A stretch of DNA of 64,000 nt from Cacajao melanocephalus (GCA_963573385.1 CAUYLG010065945.1:62001-126000), one strand, 5' to 3'; counted from the first letter of the stretch, positions 40,011 through 53,101 are shown. Program-made: numbers and translations. Notes: generated by a model from the sequence alone, not told the origin.

Positions 40011-41234
40011 TTCTTCCTGGTCCAGCACTAGTGGAAAATGCAATGACCCATTTTCCACTCCCTTTAGGTAAATATGTTCTGAGCACTTTGGCCCCATTGG
40101 CTTACCTAATGGGACGCTGAGGCAGTCTTTGTATTTAACAGCTGCCTTCTTATTGTGAAGAGCAGGCACACACTTGCTTACCGGCAGGGTGATTGCAGAG
40201 CAGCTCTGTTCAAAGTATGTTGGGATGCCCGGCTACCAAATACTTCCCAGAGAAAAAGCACTTGGGGCTTACATAAGCTCATCTCATGAAAGTGAAAGAA
40301 AGACAGAAGGGAAAGAGGACAGGCAGGGATAAAAATATGTTTAGATATAATTAAAATTAAATTAGAACATGAGAGAAGGAGGACAGGGAATGCCCTTGCA
40401 TATTGAGAGGTGGGAAAAACGTACATGTAATAGATGGCTGATGAAGAGATGATTGCAGGGTATGAACAAGAGAGAGATTCACACAAGGAAACTGGGGTGG
40501 GGGAGGTGTTTGCATTCAATGAGAACAGGTTTTCCTGGGCTACGTAGCATGAATTTTCATCATGCCTCTCTACTGTCTCTACTCAACTTCAATCACTTCA
40601 CTCGTATTAGGCAAACAATTACTTGATGTTGAAATCAGTATGTGCTGATAGTGCTCATGTCAGAAGGCAAAATTCAAAGGGTGAGAGTCTCAATGGGAGA
40701 GGAAGAAAGAGAGGAAGATGCCAAACCAACTCAAAGCTTTCGGTTCAGTCAAATGCAACACCTTTTTGTCACTCAGCTTCAAAACACACACATCGCCAGG
40801 CAGAATTAAAAGCACAGATCAAATATCTCTGTGTACTTGTGTGTAGACTGCAAATCTCATTTCAGAGTCAGGATGCATCCTTCCACTGGGCAAGGTGGAG
40901 TTATTCCCGCGGAGGAGGATGATTTTTAATGAACAAAGGCCTAAATTATGTGCATCCCATTCCAGTGAAAGGGAAGCAAAGATTGAGTGACAAGACTCCT
41001 TTGGAGGTGAGACCTTATGAACATTTGCCCATGTGTGCTGGATCACCAGAGATCAGGAAAGCAGGACTCTTGGTGACTTTGCCTCATGGCAGGGCTCTTG
41101 TTGAGTTTCCATAATCAGAAAATGACAGTCATTGATGGGGAGCAGGTGAGTGATGTGAATCATGAGAAACTTACATGGCAGTGATGTGGACAAAACTATG
41201 TATCCACAGGAGATATATCATAATTTGGCATTAA
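40011..41234. other. Single-copy stretch, nothing recognised
   Basis: About 1.2 kb with no supported gene or repeat. Confidence 0.35.
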
Positions 41235-41239
41235 TTACC

Positions 41240-41974
41240 TGTAAACTCAAAGTAATTGAGACAAGTCTCAGTCCATTTAGAAAGTTTATTTTGCCAAGGT
41301 TAAGGATGCAGCTGTGACGCCACCTCAGGAGATCCTGACGATGTGTGCCCAAGGTGGTTGGGGTACGGCTTGCTTTTATGCATTTTAGGAAGACGAGAGA
41401 CATCAATGGATGTGTGTAAGATGTACACTGATGTGCATTGGTTCAGTGAGGAAGGGTGAGACTAGTGGAAGCAAGTGGGGTTGGGCAGGGGTGGGGGTAA
41501 GTTCCAGGTTATAGGGAGATAAGAGACACGTGATGGCATTCTTTTGGGTCTTTGATCACCCTTTCACTGGGTACACAGTTTACCTATGAGAGGCGGGTAG
41601 AGGAATAGTCGCTTCTTCCTTAGTCTGGCTTAGTGAATCTGCCTCTTTACATAACCAATAGGGCAGAGGATGCAATCAGACATGTATTTGTCTCAGGTGA
41701 GCAGAGGGATAACTCTCTGTCCCTGTGAAGATAAGCTATCCATTTACAATTCAAGGGGGAAATTTAACAGAACTGTTTTGGGGTTAACATCTCGAGGTCC
41801 ACAATCTGTAGGTGACTTGTGGGCAAATTGTGAGGGCGTTATGCGGCTTTCTTATCTTTGTAGTTGTCATATTTAGGAGTAAAATGGGAGGCAGGTTTGC
41901 CTGATGCAGCTCACAGCCCGACTTTTCCCTTTGGCTTAGTGATTATGGGGTCCGGAGATTTATTTTCCTCTCAC
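41240..41974 (-). repeat. ERV-type solo LTR (class I-like)
   Basis: An antisense LTR. Read on the minus strand it starts near 'tgagaggaaaataaatctcc', passes a TATA-like 'gcataaaagcaagc' (about 41370) and ends with a polyadenylation region 'ggcaaaataaactttctaaa' (about 41285). The 5-base flank ttacc occurs at 41235-41239 and 41975-41979, a target-site duplication. No gag, pol or env is adjacent, so it is a solo LTR. I recognise it as ERV-derived but cannot assign the family. Confidence 0.75.
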
Positions 41975-42651
41975 TTACCCCACTGGCGGCACCTGAGTTT
42001 CTCTCACTGTCTCATTCCTGTAAAATGCATAACACTAATTATGAGCACTTGGAACCTACTGGTTCCTAGGGATTAATTAACAGGATGAGAGGAAAACCTT
42101 GAACAGCCTGACTAGACATGGCAGTCAGAGTCAGGGCCAACCTTGGTAACAAGCAACAGTAGGTGTTGGGAGGAACCCAGGTATGTTCAGAACAAGCTGA
42201 ACATGCATTTCAATATGGCATCTTTATTTGTGTGATTGTTGGAATATACAGTTTCTTATAATACCAGGAATAATTGCTATATTTGCCATGACCATTGTAT
42301 TCAGTCCAATGTTCTATTTCTGTTCAATTTTCCTTATTTAACTGAACTAGATTCTGTGTCATGCAAGTTATTCCAGCCAGAGTAACCTATGTCTTGGCTA
42401 TGACTGATAAATGCAGAGCTTGAGAAACTATATCCCAAAAAATAAAATAAAGTACTTTATATTCCATAAGTGGAATCAGGCATCATAGTTTAATTTGGTT
42501 TTTGATAAATATTTTCATAGAAAGTATCATCTGGTGTTCCCCTTTGCGTCTGCGATATATCGTCATAGTCAAATATGTTTTTCTGTGCTTGCACAAACCT
42601 GAATCTTCCTCATGTCTTTGTGAGAGTTTATCTGTGAACTTCTATGCCTAT
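41975..42651. other. Spacer between LTRs
   Basis: No supported gene or repeat. Confidence 0.35.
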
Positions 42652-43090
42652 TGATAAAAGAAAAACTTCAGCTGAATTAAATTTAAAGGAGTTTAATTGA
42701 GCAATGAACAATTTGCAAATCAGGCAGCCTCCAGAATCACAGCAGATTCCCAGAGACTCCAACGCAGCCACATGGTGGAAGAAGATTTATAAGACAAAAA
42801 GAGGGAAGTGATGTACAGAAATTGGCAGTAAGGTATGGGAACAGCTGGATTGGTTACAGGATGGCATTTGCCTTATTTGAACACAGTTTGAACACTTAGC
42901 AGTCTATGAGTGGTTGAGGTGTGGCCGCTGGGATTGGTCAAGACTCAGTTAGGCGCATACTCCTAAGTTAGATTTTCAGGCTTGTCTGACTATTAAGCTA
43001 GGTTACAATCATCCAGAAGGGCTCAAATATAGATGTATTAAGTCCTTCTCAGGCCATATTAAGTTTGCGTGAACACTCTGAAAACTTGAA
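42652..43090 (-). repeat. ERV-type LTR
   Basis: Antisense LTR-like text: 'aaaaacttcagctgaattaaa', 'ggagtttaattgagcaatg', 'tcaggcagcctccagaatc', 'cagctggattggttacagg', 'catttgccttatttgaacac'. The end points and family are uncertain, and no internal retroviral sequence is next to it. Confidence 0.6.
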
Positions 43091-43483
43091 AAAGTGAATC
43101 TGAAAGCAGAATTTCCAGTTCAATACTGCTGACGGACAGAGTGCTTGTTTGCTTACTTTTAAAATATTTCTTCATGAAACAACTATGGAAATAGAATTGT
43201 AGGTTACATGTGCAACCTCTAGTCCTCAAAAAAAAATCAGTCCCTCAACATCTCTTCAATTTCCCATTTATGCACTTGAAAAGGGCATTTTATTCTGATC
43301 TCAACTGTAACAGGGTTTGTGGTCATGTGCTTTTAACTTTGGTTGAGTCTTTGTCTTTGGTAAGCCTTCTGTTTTTCTTTAGTCTTTCTTGTCAACAGCC
43401 AGATAATGGTGTTTCATGCTTTTCCACTCACTGTTTAAGTCTCCACACCTCCTGACTTCATTTATCTTTCTGTATCTGTAATT
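43091..43483. other. Single-copy stretch, nothing recognised
   Basis: No supported gene or repeat. Confidence 0.35.
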
Positions 43484-44058
43484 GTCCATCCATCCACTCA
43501 CCTGCTTACCCATCCATCCATCTATCCATCCACCCATCTATCCACCTACCCATCCATCAATTCATTTGTACCCCCATCTATTCACCCATCCATTTATCTA
43601 CCCATTCACCCATTCATCCATCCATTTATCCATCCTTTATTCATCCATCCATCTACCCATCTACCCATCCATCCACCCATTTTTTTACCAATCCACCCAT
43701 TCACCCATTCATCCATCCATTTATCCATCCCTCCTTCATCCATCCGTCCATCTTCCCATCTACCCATCTACCCACCCATTTTTTTTACCAATCCATCCAC
43801 CCATTCATCCATCCATTCATTCCCCCAGATATCCACACATCTATCTATTCATCCACCTATCCTCCATGCATCAATCCATCCATCCATCCACCCATTCACC
43901 TGTTTATCCATCCATCCGTCTACTCATCCATCCATCCATCTATTCATCCATCCATCTACCCATCTATCTGTCTACCCATTCACCCATTCATCCATTTATC
44001 TACCTATCCATCCATCCATTCATCCATCCATTCTTCCATCTATTCATTCTTTCCAACT
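43484..44058. repeat. (TCCA)n minisatellite
   Basis: About 575 bases built from degenerate CATC/CCAT tetramers. A longer period is visible: the block 'ctacccatctaccc' ... 'cccatttttttaccaatcca' occurs near 43660-43697 and again near 43757-43795, a spacing of about 100 bases. The continuous 239-codon frame (43482-44201) is rich in His, Pro, Ser and Ile because a 4-base repeat lacking stop words stays open. Confidence 0.97.
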
Positions 44059-44907
44059 CTCATTCCAAAAAGATTTCAAACATGCTATACAACAGAATGG
44101 GAATAAAGAAAAAAAGACAGAAAATGGTAAAATTAAGGCCAAGACAAAGTAAGTCCACAAGACTGTTTACCAGAAGCCTTGTAGAAATTATCAAAAGATA
44201 AATCATAGATATGGCTCTACATTTTCTAGCAGTCAAAGCAAATAGGAGAAACCAGTCTGGCCAAGACTCAGAGGATTCACAAGGTAGACTCCAATCAGAT
44301 ACCAAGAGAAACAAGTTCTTCAAACTTCACTTTATTTCTCCTTCTTTCTGTCCGTCACCATATGCCCCCAACAAACTTTATTTTCCCATCTCAGTTCATC
44401 ATAGGTGGGACTAACTTTTCATTCCAAAGGTGGAGTTAGAGGTAGGCCCCTTGTCCTCTAAATGATAGGTTTTTACTCAGGGAATACAGACTCACAGAAT
44501 ATGGTTCTCTAAGGCTTTGTGGAGAAGAAACAGGCAGATCCTAGAAAAAAAGGGTAGTGAAGGTTGATTACTCCTCCCTCTCCACACAGGATGTAGCACA
44601 TGGGAGTCAGAACAGGGAACAAAGTGGTTCTTGGTCCTTGAGGGAGGGTCCCAGAAGGAGCTTGGTCCTTCCTCCTCCAGCCAGCAAAGGACCAGTGTGT
44701 TTGCAGCCCAGACTCAGCAGCTGCTGGAACTCTTGGGGTCCTGCAAGCTCAGACTGTCACCAGCCATGGCCATCAGGCCCTCCCCACGGCAGTCAGCTGG
44801 GTGCAGTCCTGCTTCTTGTTGAGATGCCCAAGCATCTAGAGAGGGTGCTGCCATGCATAGGGACCCACAAATGTCTTCAAAACATATGGGCAGACACCAG
44901 AATGACT
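44059..44907. other. Single-copy stretch, nothing recognised
   Basis: The 123-codon frame at 44557-44928 overlaps others and has no family motif. No gene can be supported. Confidence 0.35.
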
Positions 44908-44908
44908 A

Positions 44909-44956
44909 TTAGGTTGTTACAAACGTAATTAGGTTGGTACTTTTGCACCAGCCTAA
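44909..44956. mobile_element. MADE1 mariner-derived MITE, internally deleted
   Basis: The terminal repeats 'ttaggttgttacaaacgtaa' and 'acttttgcaccagcctaa' are those of MADE1, the 80-bp non-autonomous relative of Hsmar1. TA dinucleotides at 44907-44908 and 44957-44958 are the mariner target duplication. The copy is only 48 bases, lacking the middle. Intact MADE1 hairpins are the source of the miR-548 family. Confidence 0.85.
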
Positions 44957-44958
44957 TA

Positions 44959-45990
44959 CATTCTCAACATCACTTTGGTGCTTAAAAGCAAATTGTTTCA
45001 TTATTTACTTGATACCAGCTTTATACTTAAAGCCTTCAGACTTTAACAAAGTGGTATTTGCTTGGAGGCCTCACGACCCTAATAGTAATGTCTCAAGTGC
45101 TCTTTAGCAAGACATTATCTAATCCTGTGAATTCAACGTCAGTCTCCCCTATCATGTGCTAAATTGAAATCGTTTTTAACAAAAGTGTACTTCCTCTCAC
45201 CATGAAATCTAGAACCAAATTTTCCTGAAGTTTGGTAAAAACTAACTTACTCTAATTTCAGTGATATTATCCTTATTCTGATCTTACTGATGAGGGCATG
45301 AGGATAAAACAGGATTAGCTCTTCGTAAAGCAAAACCAGGATGGCTGCCTTGTCTTTAGAATGCTCATGGTACCAGGAAGTATTGTTGCTGAATCTGCTT
45401 CAAAGCCACTCCCATTGAGTAGCTCACCATGGGGCCAAACCATGCCTAAGGCTGGATAAGAGTAGTTTCCCTCCATTCATCCTGTGACTCCCAGAGGGCA
45501 GGGCTTCCCACGCGTAGGCCCTCTGGCAGCTAGGCCTTCGTCAGAGTCCCACAGTGGCCATGATGTGCCCTGATCCTCAACTTCCCAGACAGCCCTGGCC
45601 TGCCCACCTGCCATGTGCAAATAAAACTCCCAACATCAAATGAGAGGATTCGGAGAGGAGGAATGGGGGGCTATGGGAAATACTCCAGACCCGCTGTCCC
45701 TGTTCTCCTCCTCCTCCCCTTTCCATGAAGAGAGTCACATCACTCTCCCAGGTGCATGTGGGGAACAAACAGAGGTCAGCCAGATTGGCAACAACCTCTG
45801 CAGAGTCACGGTCACTAAAAGGGAAACATAGCCTGTTGTCCGCTCCCAGGAATCTCCAGGCACCCTCCCCTCTCCATACTTGCTCTGCCCCCTTTTTCCC
45901 TCAATATTTCCCAGTCTGATTGTTAGACAACTTGGAGAGAAAACTGTGGCTCTGGGAGCTCCCACCTGATTGGATGTTTAAGGTTTAAGG
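44959..45990. other. Single-copy stretch, nothing recognised
   Basis: About 1 kb with no supported gene or repeat. Confidence 0.35.
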
Positions 45991-46288
45991 TTTTTGTTTG
46001 TGTTTTGAGATGTAATCTATCTCTGTCACCCAGGCTGGCGTGCAGTGACACGATCTCAGCTCATTGCAACCTCCTTCTCCTGGGGTCAAGAGATTCTCCT
46101 GCCTCAGCCTCTTGAGTAGCTAGGACTACAGGTGCCCACCACCATGCCCAGCTAAGTTTTACATTTTTAGTAGAGATAGGGTTTCACCATGTTGGCCAGG
46201 CTGGCCTCAAACTCCTGACCTCCAGTAATTCGCCCACCTTGGTCTCCTGAAGTGCTAGGATTACAGACGTGAGCCACCGTACCTGGCC
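45991..46288 (-). repeat. Alu SINE
   Basis: Antisense Alu from 'ttttgagatgtaatctatctc' to 'gagccaccgtacctggcc'. Flanks 'atgtttaaggttt' and 'atgtttgagtttt' are a weak target duplication. Confidence 0.95.
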
Positions 46289-47752
46289 TTATGTTTGAGT
46301 TTTATGCCTTTTGGTTGGGGATAAGAAATTAGAAATTGCTGGTGTGACTGTAGACCAAAGAGTAACTGTGAACGAAGTGGGGGTCTTCGGTCAGGGCGAT
46401 GGAGGTGCAGGTGTTTTGATCAGGATGAAGAAGTCTTTGTATGGTTATAAGAAAAGGCCAGAGGTGCATGATTTCAACAGTCCAGCTCCCAGCCAGGCGG
46501 ATAGGCTCTTACAGGCTCAGAAGGAAAGGAAGGGCCAGATGTCTTGAGTCAGTGGAGTACAGAAAATGACCTGATTCATCTTGTGGTGCCATGTCTTGTT
46601 TGCCTCTGTTTCCTGAGTCCAGATTTTAAAATATGTTTTCGTTTACGCCCAAATATCTTTTGACTGACAAGAGGATCAGAAGCCTCAGATGGAAGCCTGA
46701 CATTTGTCACGGAAGCTGAGGCAGTCACATCCAGGAGCCACAGGCACTTAACGAAGTTACACTGTCCGTATGTGTTCATGTTTGGAAGCTGTGTCTTTCC
46801 CGACATCTTCCAGAACAGTCACACGTAACTGGACTTTGTCTTCGAGGCTGGGTATTGAGCCAAAGTGACTCAGGGAAGACAGCACCTAGAGACAGCAGGG
46901 TGGCCGGGGCGCATAGTGACTTGGGCTAAGGACCTAAGCAGCCGAAAGAGTGACTTTGCTTCTACCGCCACCATCTTGTGTTCATTCTGGAGTTCCTCCC
47001 TCAACAAACAAAGCTTCCATATCACCCAAGCCTCTCTTCTTGCTGGTGGTTTCGCCCGTCCTTGTATTTCAGGTGTGTTGTCATTACAGGAGAGATCTGT
47101 GAATTCTGTGATTCATTGTTTCCTCTTTTCTAGCAAAAGTATAATTTGGGGATTGGCGTGGTTACATTCCCTGCTACAAATGCTGCAGCTGGGAACTTAC
47201 AGTGTAACAGGGCTAATTATAGGAGAACATGGAGGTGTTACACGGGAATTCCACACTCTGGTGCTGCTAATCTTTTCTAAAAGAAGAGAAGTTCTTGCTT
47301 TCTCCTTCCAGTGGCAGGCATGCAAAACAAGGATGCTAAGTTTCCACCGTGCTGCATTAAACGCAGACTGAAGTCTGAGCTCTGACTTGGGCTACAAGTT
47401 GAATCTCACATTGGAGAACTTTAAACTTGTGGAGGCTTAATCCCAAGCCAAACTGCTTGGGCGTAATGAGAGCCAGGAGCTAAGGAGTTTTGAGATAAAT
47501 GCACAAAGCCTTATTTCCTATGTCAAATAAATACACTTGTATTTACCAATATAGGCACGCAGATAGGTAGCAATGTCTATGTTTCACTTATACAGTTTAC
47601 GTACAATTTTTAGGTACTATGATCATCACATTGTGTTTCAAATTTGAATGAGAAACCACCAGCCATGTGTCGGTTTGCCCTTACCAATATCATCGGGGAC
47701 TGCTTTTATACACCAAACCTGGCAACAAATCCTAAAAAAGAATGTTTACTGT
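46289..47752. other. Mostly single-copy stretch with a 168-codon frame
   Basis: The plus frame at 46865-47371 (168 codons, starting MTQGRQHLETAGW) is long for non-repeat sequence here, but it shows no domain, signal peptide or family I recognise. I do not call it a gene. The rest holds nothing I can name. Confidence 0.35.
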
Positions 47753-48520
47753 AGCCTGGGTCTGTTGGCTCACACCTATAATCCTAGCATTTTCAGAGGC
47801 CAGGGTGGGAGGATTGTTTATGGCCAGGAGCCTGGGCATCATAGTGAGACTCTATCTCTAAAAAAATTTTTTTTTAATTAGCTTGACATGGTGGCATGCC
47901 CCTGCAGTCCCAGCTACATGGGAGGCTGAGGTGGGAGCATCAGTTGAGCCCTGGAGTTCAAGGTGACAGTGAGCGTGAGAAGTAGAAAAGTTCCTCTTCA
48001 GTGTTTCCTTTCTTGTTAAAGAATGAGTTTGCTTATAACTCTTTGTTAAGCCCTATCATGTGAAGCTGTTAGACATGCCATGCTTACAGGCACATAATAT
48101 ATTGTATGTCCTTGTCCTTTAACCAAGATATCTGTGCTACATGTGCTCACAGGCATGTCCCAGCTTGCAGCCTATGCCCCTTACCTGTTTTAAAAACTTT
48201 AAGTTTTTAGCCAATCGGGTTTTAGTTTGGATTGTGAGGTCTGGCTCCAGCCAGCAGAGATCAGACACAGCAGTAAGGACAACCCCAAATGCATAAGGGA
48301 TAAATATATCTGCTTTTCCTTTGTTCATCGTACTCTCATGGCAAGGTGGCTAGCAAGGGTACCCTTCCTACAGGAAGTAAAAATTGCTTGCTGAGAGATT
48401 CTTTGTCTCAGTGCTGAGTTTTCCTTGTGGCACTGAGCATCTATTTCCAACAGTGAGCTATGATCACACCACTGCACTCCAGCCTGGGCAACAGAGTGAG
48501 ACCATCTCTACAAAAATTAA
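47753..48520 (+). repeat. AluJ-like SINE split by an LTR
   Basis: The first part (47753-47974) ends in mid right arm at 'caaggtgacagtgagc'. The rest, 'tatgatcacaccactgcact' to 'gcaacagagtgagaccatct', resumes at 48459. The intervening 477 bases are a solo LTR. Confidence 0.9.
47976..48452 (+). repeat. Solo LTR nested in Alu
   Basis: The 477-base insert starts TG and ends CA. It is flanked by gtgagc at 47969-47974 and 48453-48458, a 6-base target duplication with one extra G on the left. It ends with text typical of LTR R-U5 regions ('ggaagtaaaaattgcttgc', 'gattctttgtctcagtgctg'). It must be younger than the AluJ it interrupts. Family was not recognised. Confidence 0.75.
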
Positions 48521-50372
48521 CGAATCAGTTTTAAAAATAATAAAAAATTTAGAATATTTACTGTGGCCAGTGTCATGGAGGAAGGAGTCCCTGGGTTGGT
48601 GAAGGACAAAAAGTCTCTGGCTAAAGCAAAGAGAAGAATGAAAGGCATCTGTGGGTTTCCACCATCCGTGAACATCACTAGGGACTTAGGAGGCAGGGAC
48701 CCCTGGATTGGAGAGCAAGGCAGGCCCACAAGCACTGCGGCAGCCAGAATCCAATGACAGGTCACAGCCTGGGAGGCAGGGAGTGAGAACAAGCCTGGAA
48801 CCATAGCAAGAGAACAAAGACGGCCACCACAGGGAAGAGGGAATGGAACATCTCGCCCCAGCTCCAGTCGTGGAAAGCCAGGTGCCAGGTGCCCACAGAT
48901 GGAAAATCTGGCAGCTTGCAGGCAAGGAAGTTTGCCAACTTCAAATATCAACCACTGACTTCTCGTTGTTGAGTGTTAATTAAAGCTATTTATACCATCC
49001 AAAGGTCAGAGTTCCTGTCTTATATTTCAGATATTTCCCAGGAGTCCTGAAAGATGAGGGAATAGGAATACATAAATCCAGCAAAATAGCACACAGAACT
49101 AATTACCCAAGGCAGCCCATGCAAGACTTCACTGACAGATGCATTTGAATGACCCTTGTTCCCAGGGTGATGGTCCTTTGATGCCTCTGTTTCCAGGGGC
49201 GGGCCTCCACCCAGCAGATGAACCACCTGGAGATTTTTATTCCTAGCAGGGCATTGTCTAAAGTCAGACTTCTGTCCTTCCTGGGTGCTGCCCTGGTATT
49301 GACCCTCTCTGTGATCTGTGATCTTAAACTGTTTTCTTAATTAATGGTTCTAAATGTGCTCTACAGCTCATATATATACATATATATATATGAATCATAA
49401 CTGTGTTGTTATAAATTATTAGTGATTTTTAATCAGTAAGCAACCCCTGAGGCTCTCAGAGAGTTTGTTTGTTCATTTCGTTGTTTTTCTAATGAATAAA
49501 GAAAAAAATGTCTCTATGCCTTGGTTCCTTGAACTGCTAAGTAGATATACTGTAATAAGGTAGTTCACTATCGTTTGCAGTGGAGGAGAGAGATTGAATA
49601 GAGGCTATTGAGATGGAAGCCACTGTTCATGGAAATGTTGATTCTCATCAGGCAGGTTATGAGTCTGGAGAAGACGTGGGGAGGGGAAGAGGAAATATGG
49701 TATGGGGGGGGTCACACCTGCACTGCTGATATGCAAACTTGCATACACTTGCAAGGGAAGCTTATTTAATCAGCTAGAAAACAAAACACATCATATATGG
49801 CTGCTTCTCTCTCCAGGACCAGTGTACCTTCCATCCGTGCATCCATGCATCCATGCACCCAGCACTTTTTCAGGTTCTTTACCTTGTCTGACTGTCACAA
49901 CTCAGGGGTGAGAATGTAGGGCAGATAGAAGGAAGTGAGGTTAAAGGAGTGCTGAGGCCATGCTGGAGGTGGTGTCAGGTCTGACAGCAGTGATGACGAT
50001 AATGGTGGTGGTAATGATGAGGAAGGTGTTTAATATGCATGTGGTGCTTTGCAATCTGCAAAATGTTACCATGTGCATCTTCTCGTTGCAAAACTAGGAG
50101 ATGTGTCTGTGGTAATGTATGGTCCACCGAGTTGGTAGGCAGAAAACCTTAGATCTTAGATTTGCTCAGGTATGATATGTAAATCCATGCACAAACAAGC
50201 AAATTTATTGTATTGTCAGAGAAAAAGCATGGCAAATTTTGCATCAGATTTGAGTGCCCAGGACTCTTGAAATATGGCTATGCTAATAGGGCTTGCCCTC
50301 AATTACTTCACATTTGAGTGAAAGGGGAGACCATATGTACCTATAATTACATGTAGCCAGAAAGCAAAATAT
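48521..50372. other. Mostly single-copy stretch
   Basis: Contains a short TA-rich run at 49370-49393 and a small 'catccatgcatccatgcac' repeat at 49840-49860. The minus frame at 48517-48951 (144 codons) has no recognised family. Confidence 0.4.
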
Positions 50373-50699
<327 letters not shown>

Positions 50700-50909
50700 T
50701 CAAACCAGGCAAGTCTTTCATATACTGTTTCGTCATCAGTTTCATAAATGGAACAGAGTCAGACTCATCTCCACCTCCTGTTTGCTTCTATCATACTATG
50801 TAGTACCCTGTTTGTTCTACTTAGCACATTGCTCCTGGGAGCAGACTTACCTACTAATGTTTGCACTTTCTCCTTACCAGCCCAGAAGCTCCGAGATAGC
50901 AGGAGCCTT

Positions 50910-50911
<2 letters not shown>

Positions 50912-50964
<53 letters not shown>

Positions 50965-51017
50965 CAGAGAGAGAGAGAGACAGACAGAGAGAGACAGAAA
51001 GAGATAGAGACAGAGAA

Positions 51018-51051
<34 letters not shown>
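50912..51051. repeat. (TG)n(GA)n compound microsatellite
   Basis: About 22 GT units (50912-50955) run directly into about 95 bases of GA with CAGA interruptions. Overlapping frames on both strands (Cys/Val, Arg/Glu, Ser/Leu, His/Thr) are artefacts. Confidence 0.97.
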
Positions 51052-51055
<4 letters not shown>

Positions 51056-51906
51056 GATTCCCCACCGCACATTATTGTTTTTTCCATAGTCAGTAGTGGA
51101 TAAATATTTGTAGGATTTAGCTGGGCTCCAACGTTGTGGAGGTCAGGTAACCACACTTTGGTGGACAAGATGCATTCTAACTTTAGAGCAGGCAAAACGC
51201 CTGCTTATCAGCCCCCCTCACGCCAATTGTGCCTCATCTTCATTCTTGTATGTTTAAAGAGGTCATCCAGCAAGCTTCTTAAAAAGGGCATTGGACCTTT
51301 GCAGGTCCCAGTCTGCTTGGCAGGGTGCTGTGTCTCTGAACGTTCTGGAAGGAGGTTTGTCATCCTCTTGTCTTTGGGCAAATGTACTACTCAGGAAGGC
51401 AGGGATACATGCACCCCCTTGCTTGTTAATGGGTTTGCAATTATTTCAGCAGATCTAAAATGTTTCAAAGGCAGTGGAAAAGCAGCTGGGAACATTACTT
51501 GTAATTGTTTAATATTGTTATCACATTTGCTTACAAGAACAGAGAGGCAAGCTGCCATCCATCAGACGAGGGCAGAGTCATCGACAGTGATCATGGTGCA
51601 TGCGTTGAAATGTGATGGCAAGTGTCCCTTAGTCCCAGACTTGATTACTTCTGCTGCATTCCGGTGAGAGCTGAGTTGCTTCATTAACTTCACTTTCTTC
51701 TACCTTGTTTGTAAAGGGAAGCACCACACAGGGCTTCACGCACTGAAAAAATGACGTTATCACCAGAAGCACTATCTTCTCCCTCTCTCTGTCCTTCTCC
51801 AAATGCTGTCTGAAATCATATTCAGTCGCTCATGGGTCTTATCGTCGATCAAGGAAGGGCTCAACCAGAGGTGAAAAATGACACACATTTTAAACCTGCC
51901 CTTTTT
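51052..51906. other. Single-copy stretch with a 177-codon frame
   Basis: The plus frame at 51134-51667 (177 codons, starting MWRSGNHTLVDK) is the longest open frame outside simple repeats. It shows no domain, targeting signal or family I recognise, and no promoter or splice evidence supports it, so I do not call it a gene. Confidence 0.35.
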
Positions 51907-52143
51907 ATTTTTTATTTTATTTTATTTTATTTTATTTTTGAGGCAGAGTCTCACTCTGTCTCACTCTGTCGCCCAGGCTGGAGCGCAGTGACATGATCTC
52001 AGCTCACTGCAAACTCCATCTCCTGGGTTCAAGCAATTCTCCTGCTTGAGCCTCCTGAGTAGCTGGGACTACAGGCACATGCCACCATGCCCAACTAATT
52101 TTTGTATTTTTAGTAGACACGGGATTTCATCATGTTTGCCAGA
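51907..52143 (-). repeat. 5'-truncated Alu SINE
   Basis: Antisense Alu with a (TTTTA)n tail, ending early at 'catcatgtttgccag'. Flanks 'ttaaacctgcccttttta' type text (51890-51906) and 'ttaaacctgccttttta' (52145-52161) give a 16-17 base target duplication, proving that the truncation happened at insertion. Confidence 0.95.
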
Positions 52144-52189
52144 CTTAAACCTGCCTTTTTACAGGTGAGAAAAATGAGGCCAGGAAAGG

Positions 52190-52755
<566 letters not shown>

Positions 52756-52794
52756 AGTTTTTGAGAAAGCTGGAATTAAAATGTCTGTCTCCTG

Positions 52795-53101
<307 letters not shown>

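Noticed and set aside
43484..44058. CRISPR-like array or zinc-finger-type repeat gene
   Set aside because: Units are degenerate 4-mers with no spacer structure and no Cys/His finger spacing.
43482..44201. 239-codon His/Pro/Ser-rich protein, longest in the window
   Set aside because: It is a translation of a TCCA minisatellite. No start context, splice site or unique domain supports it.
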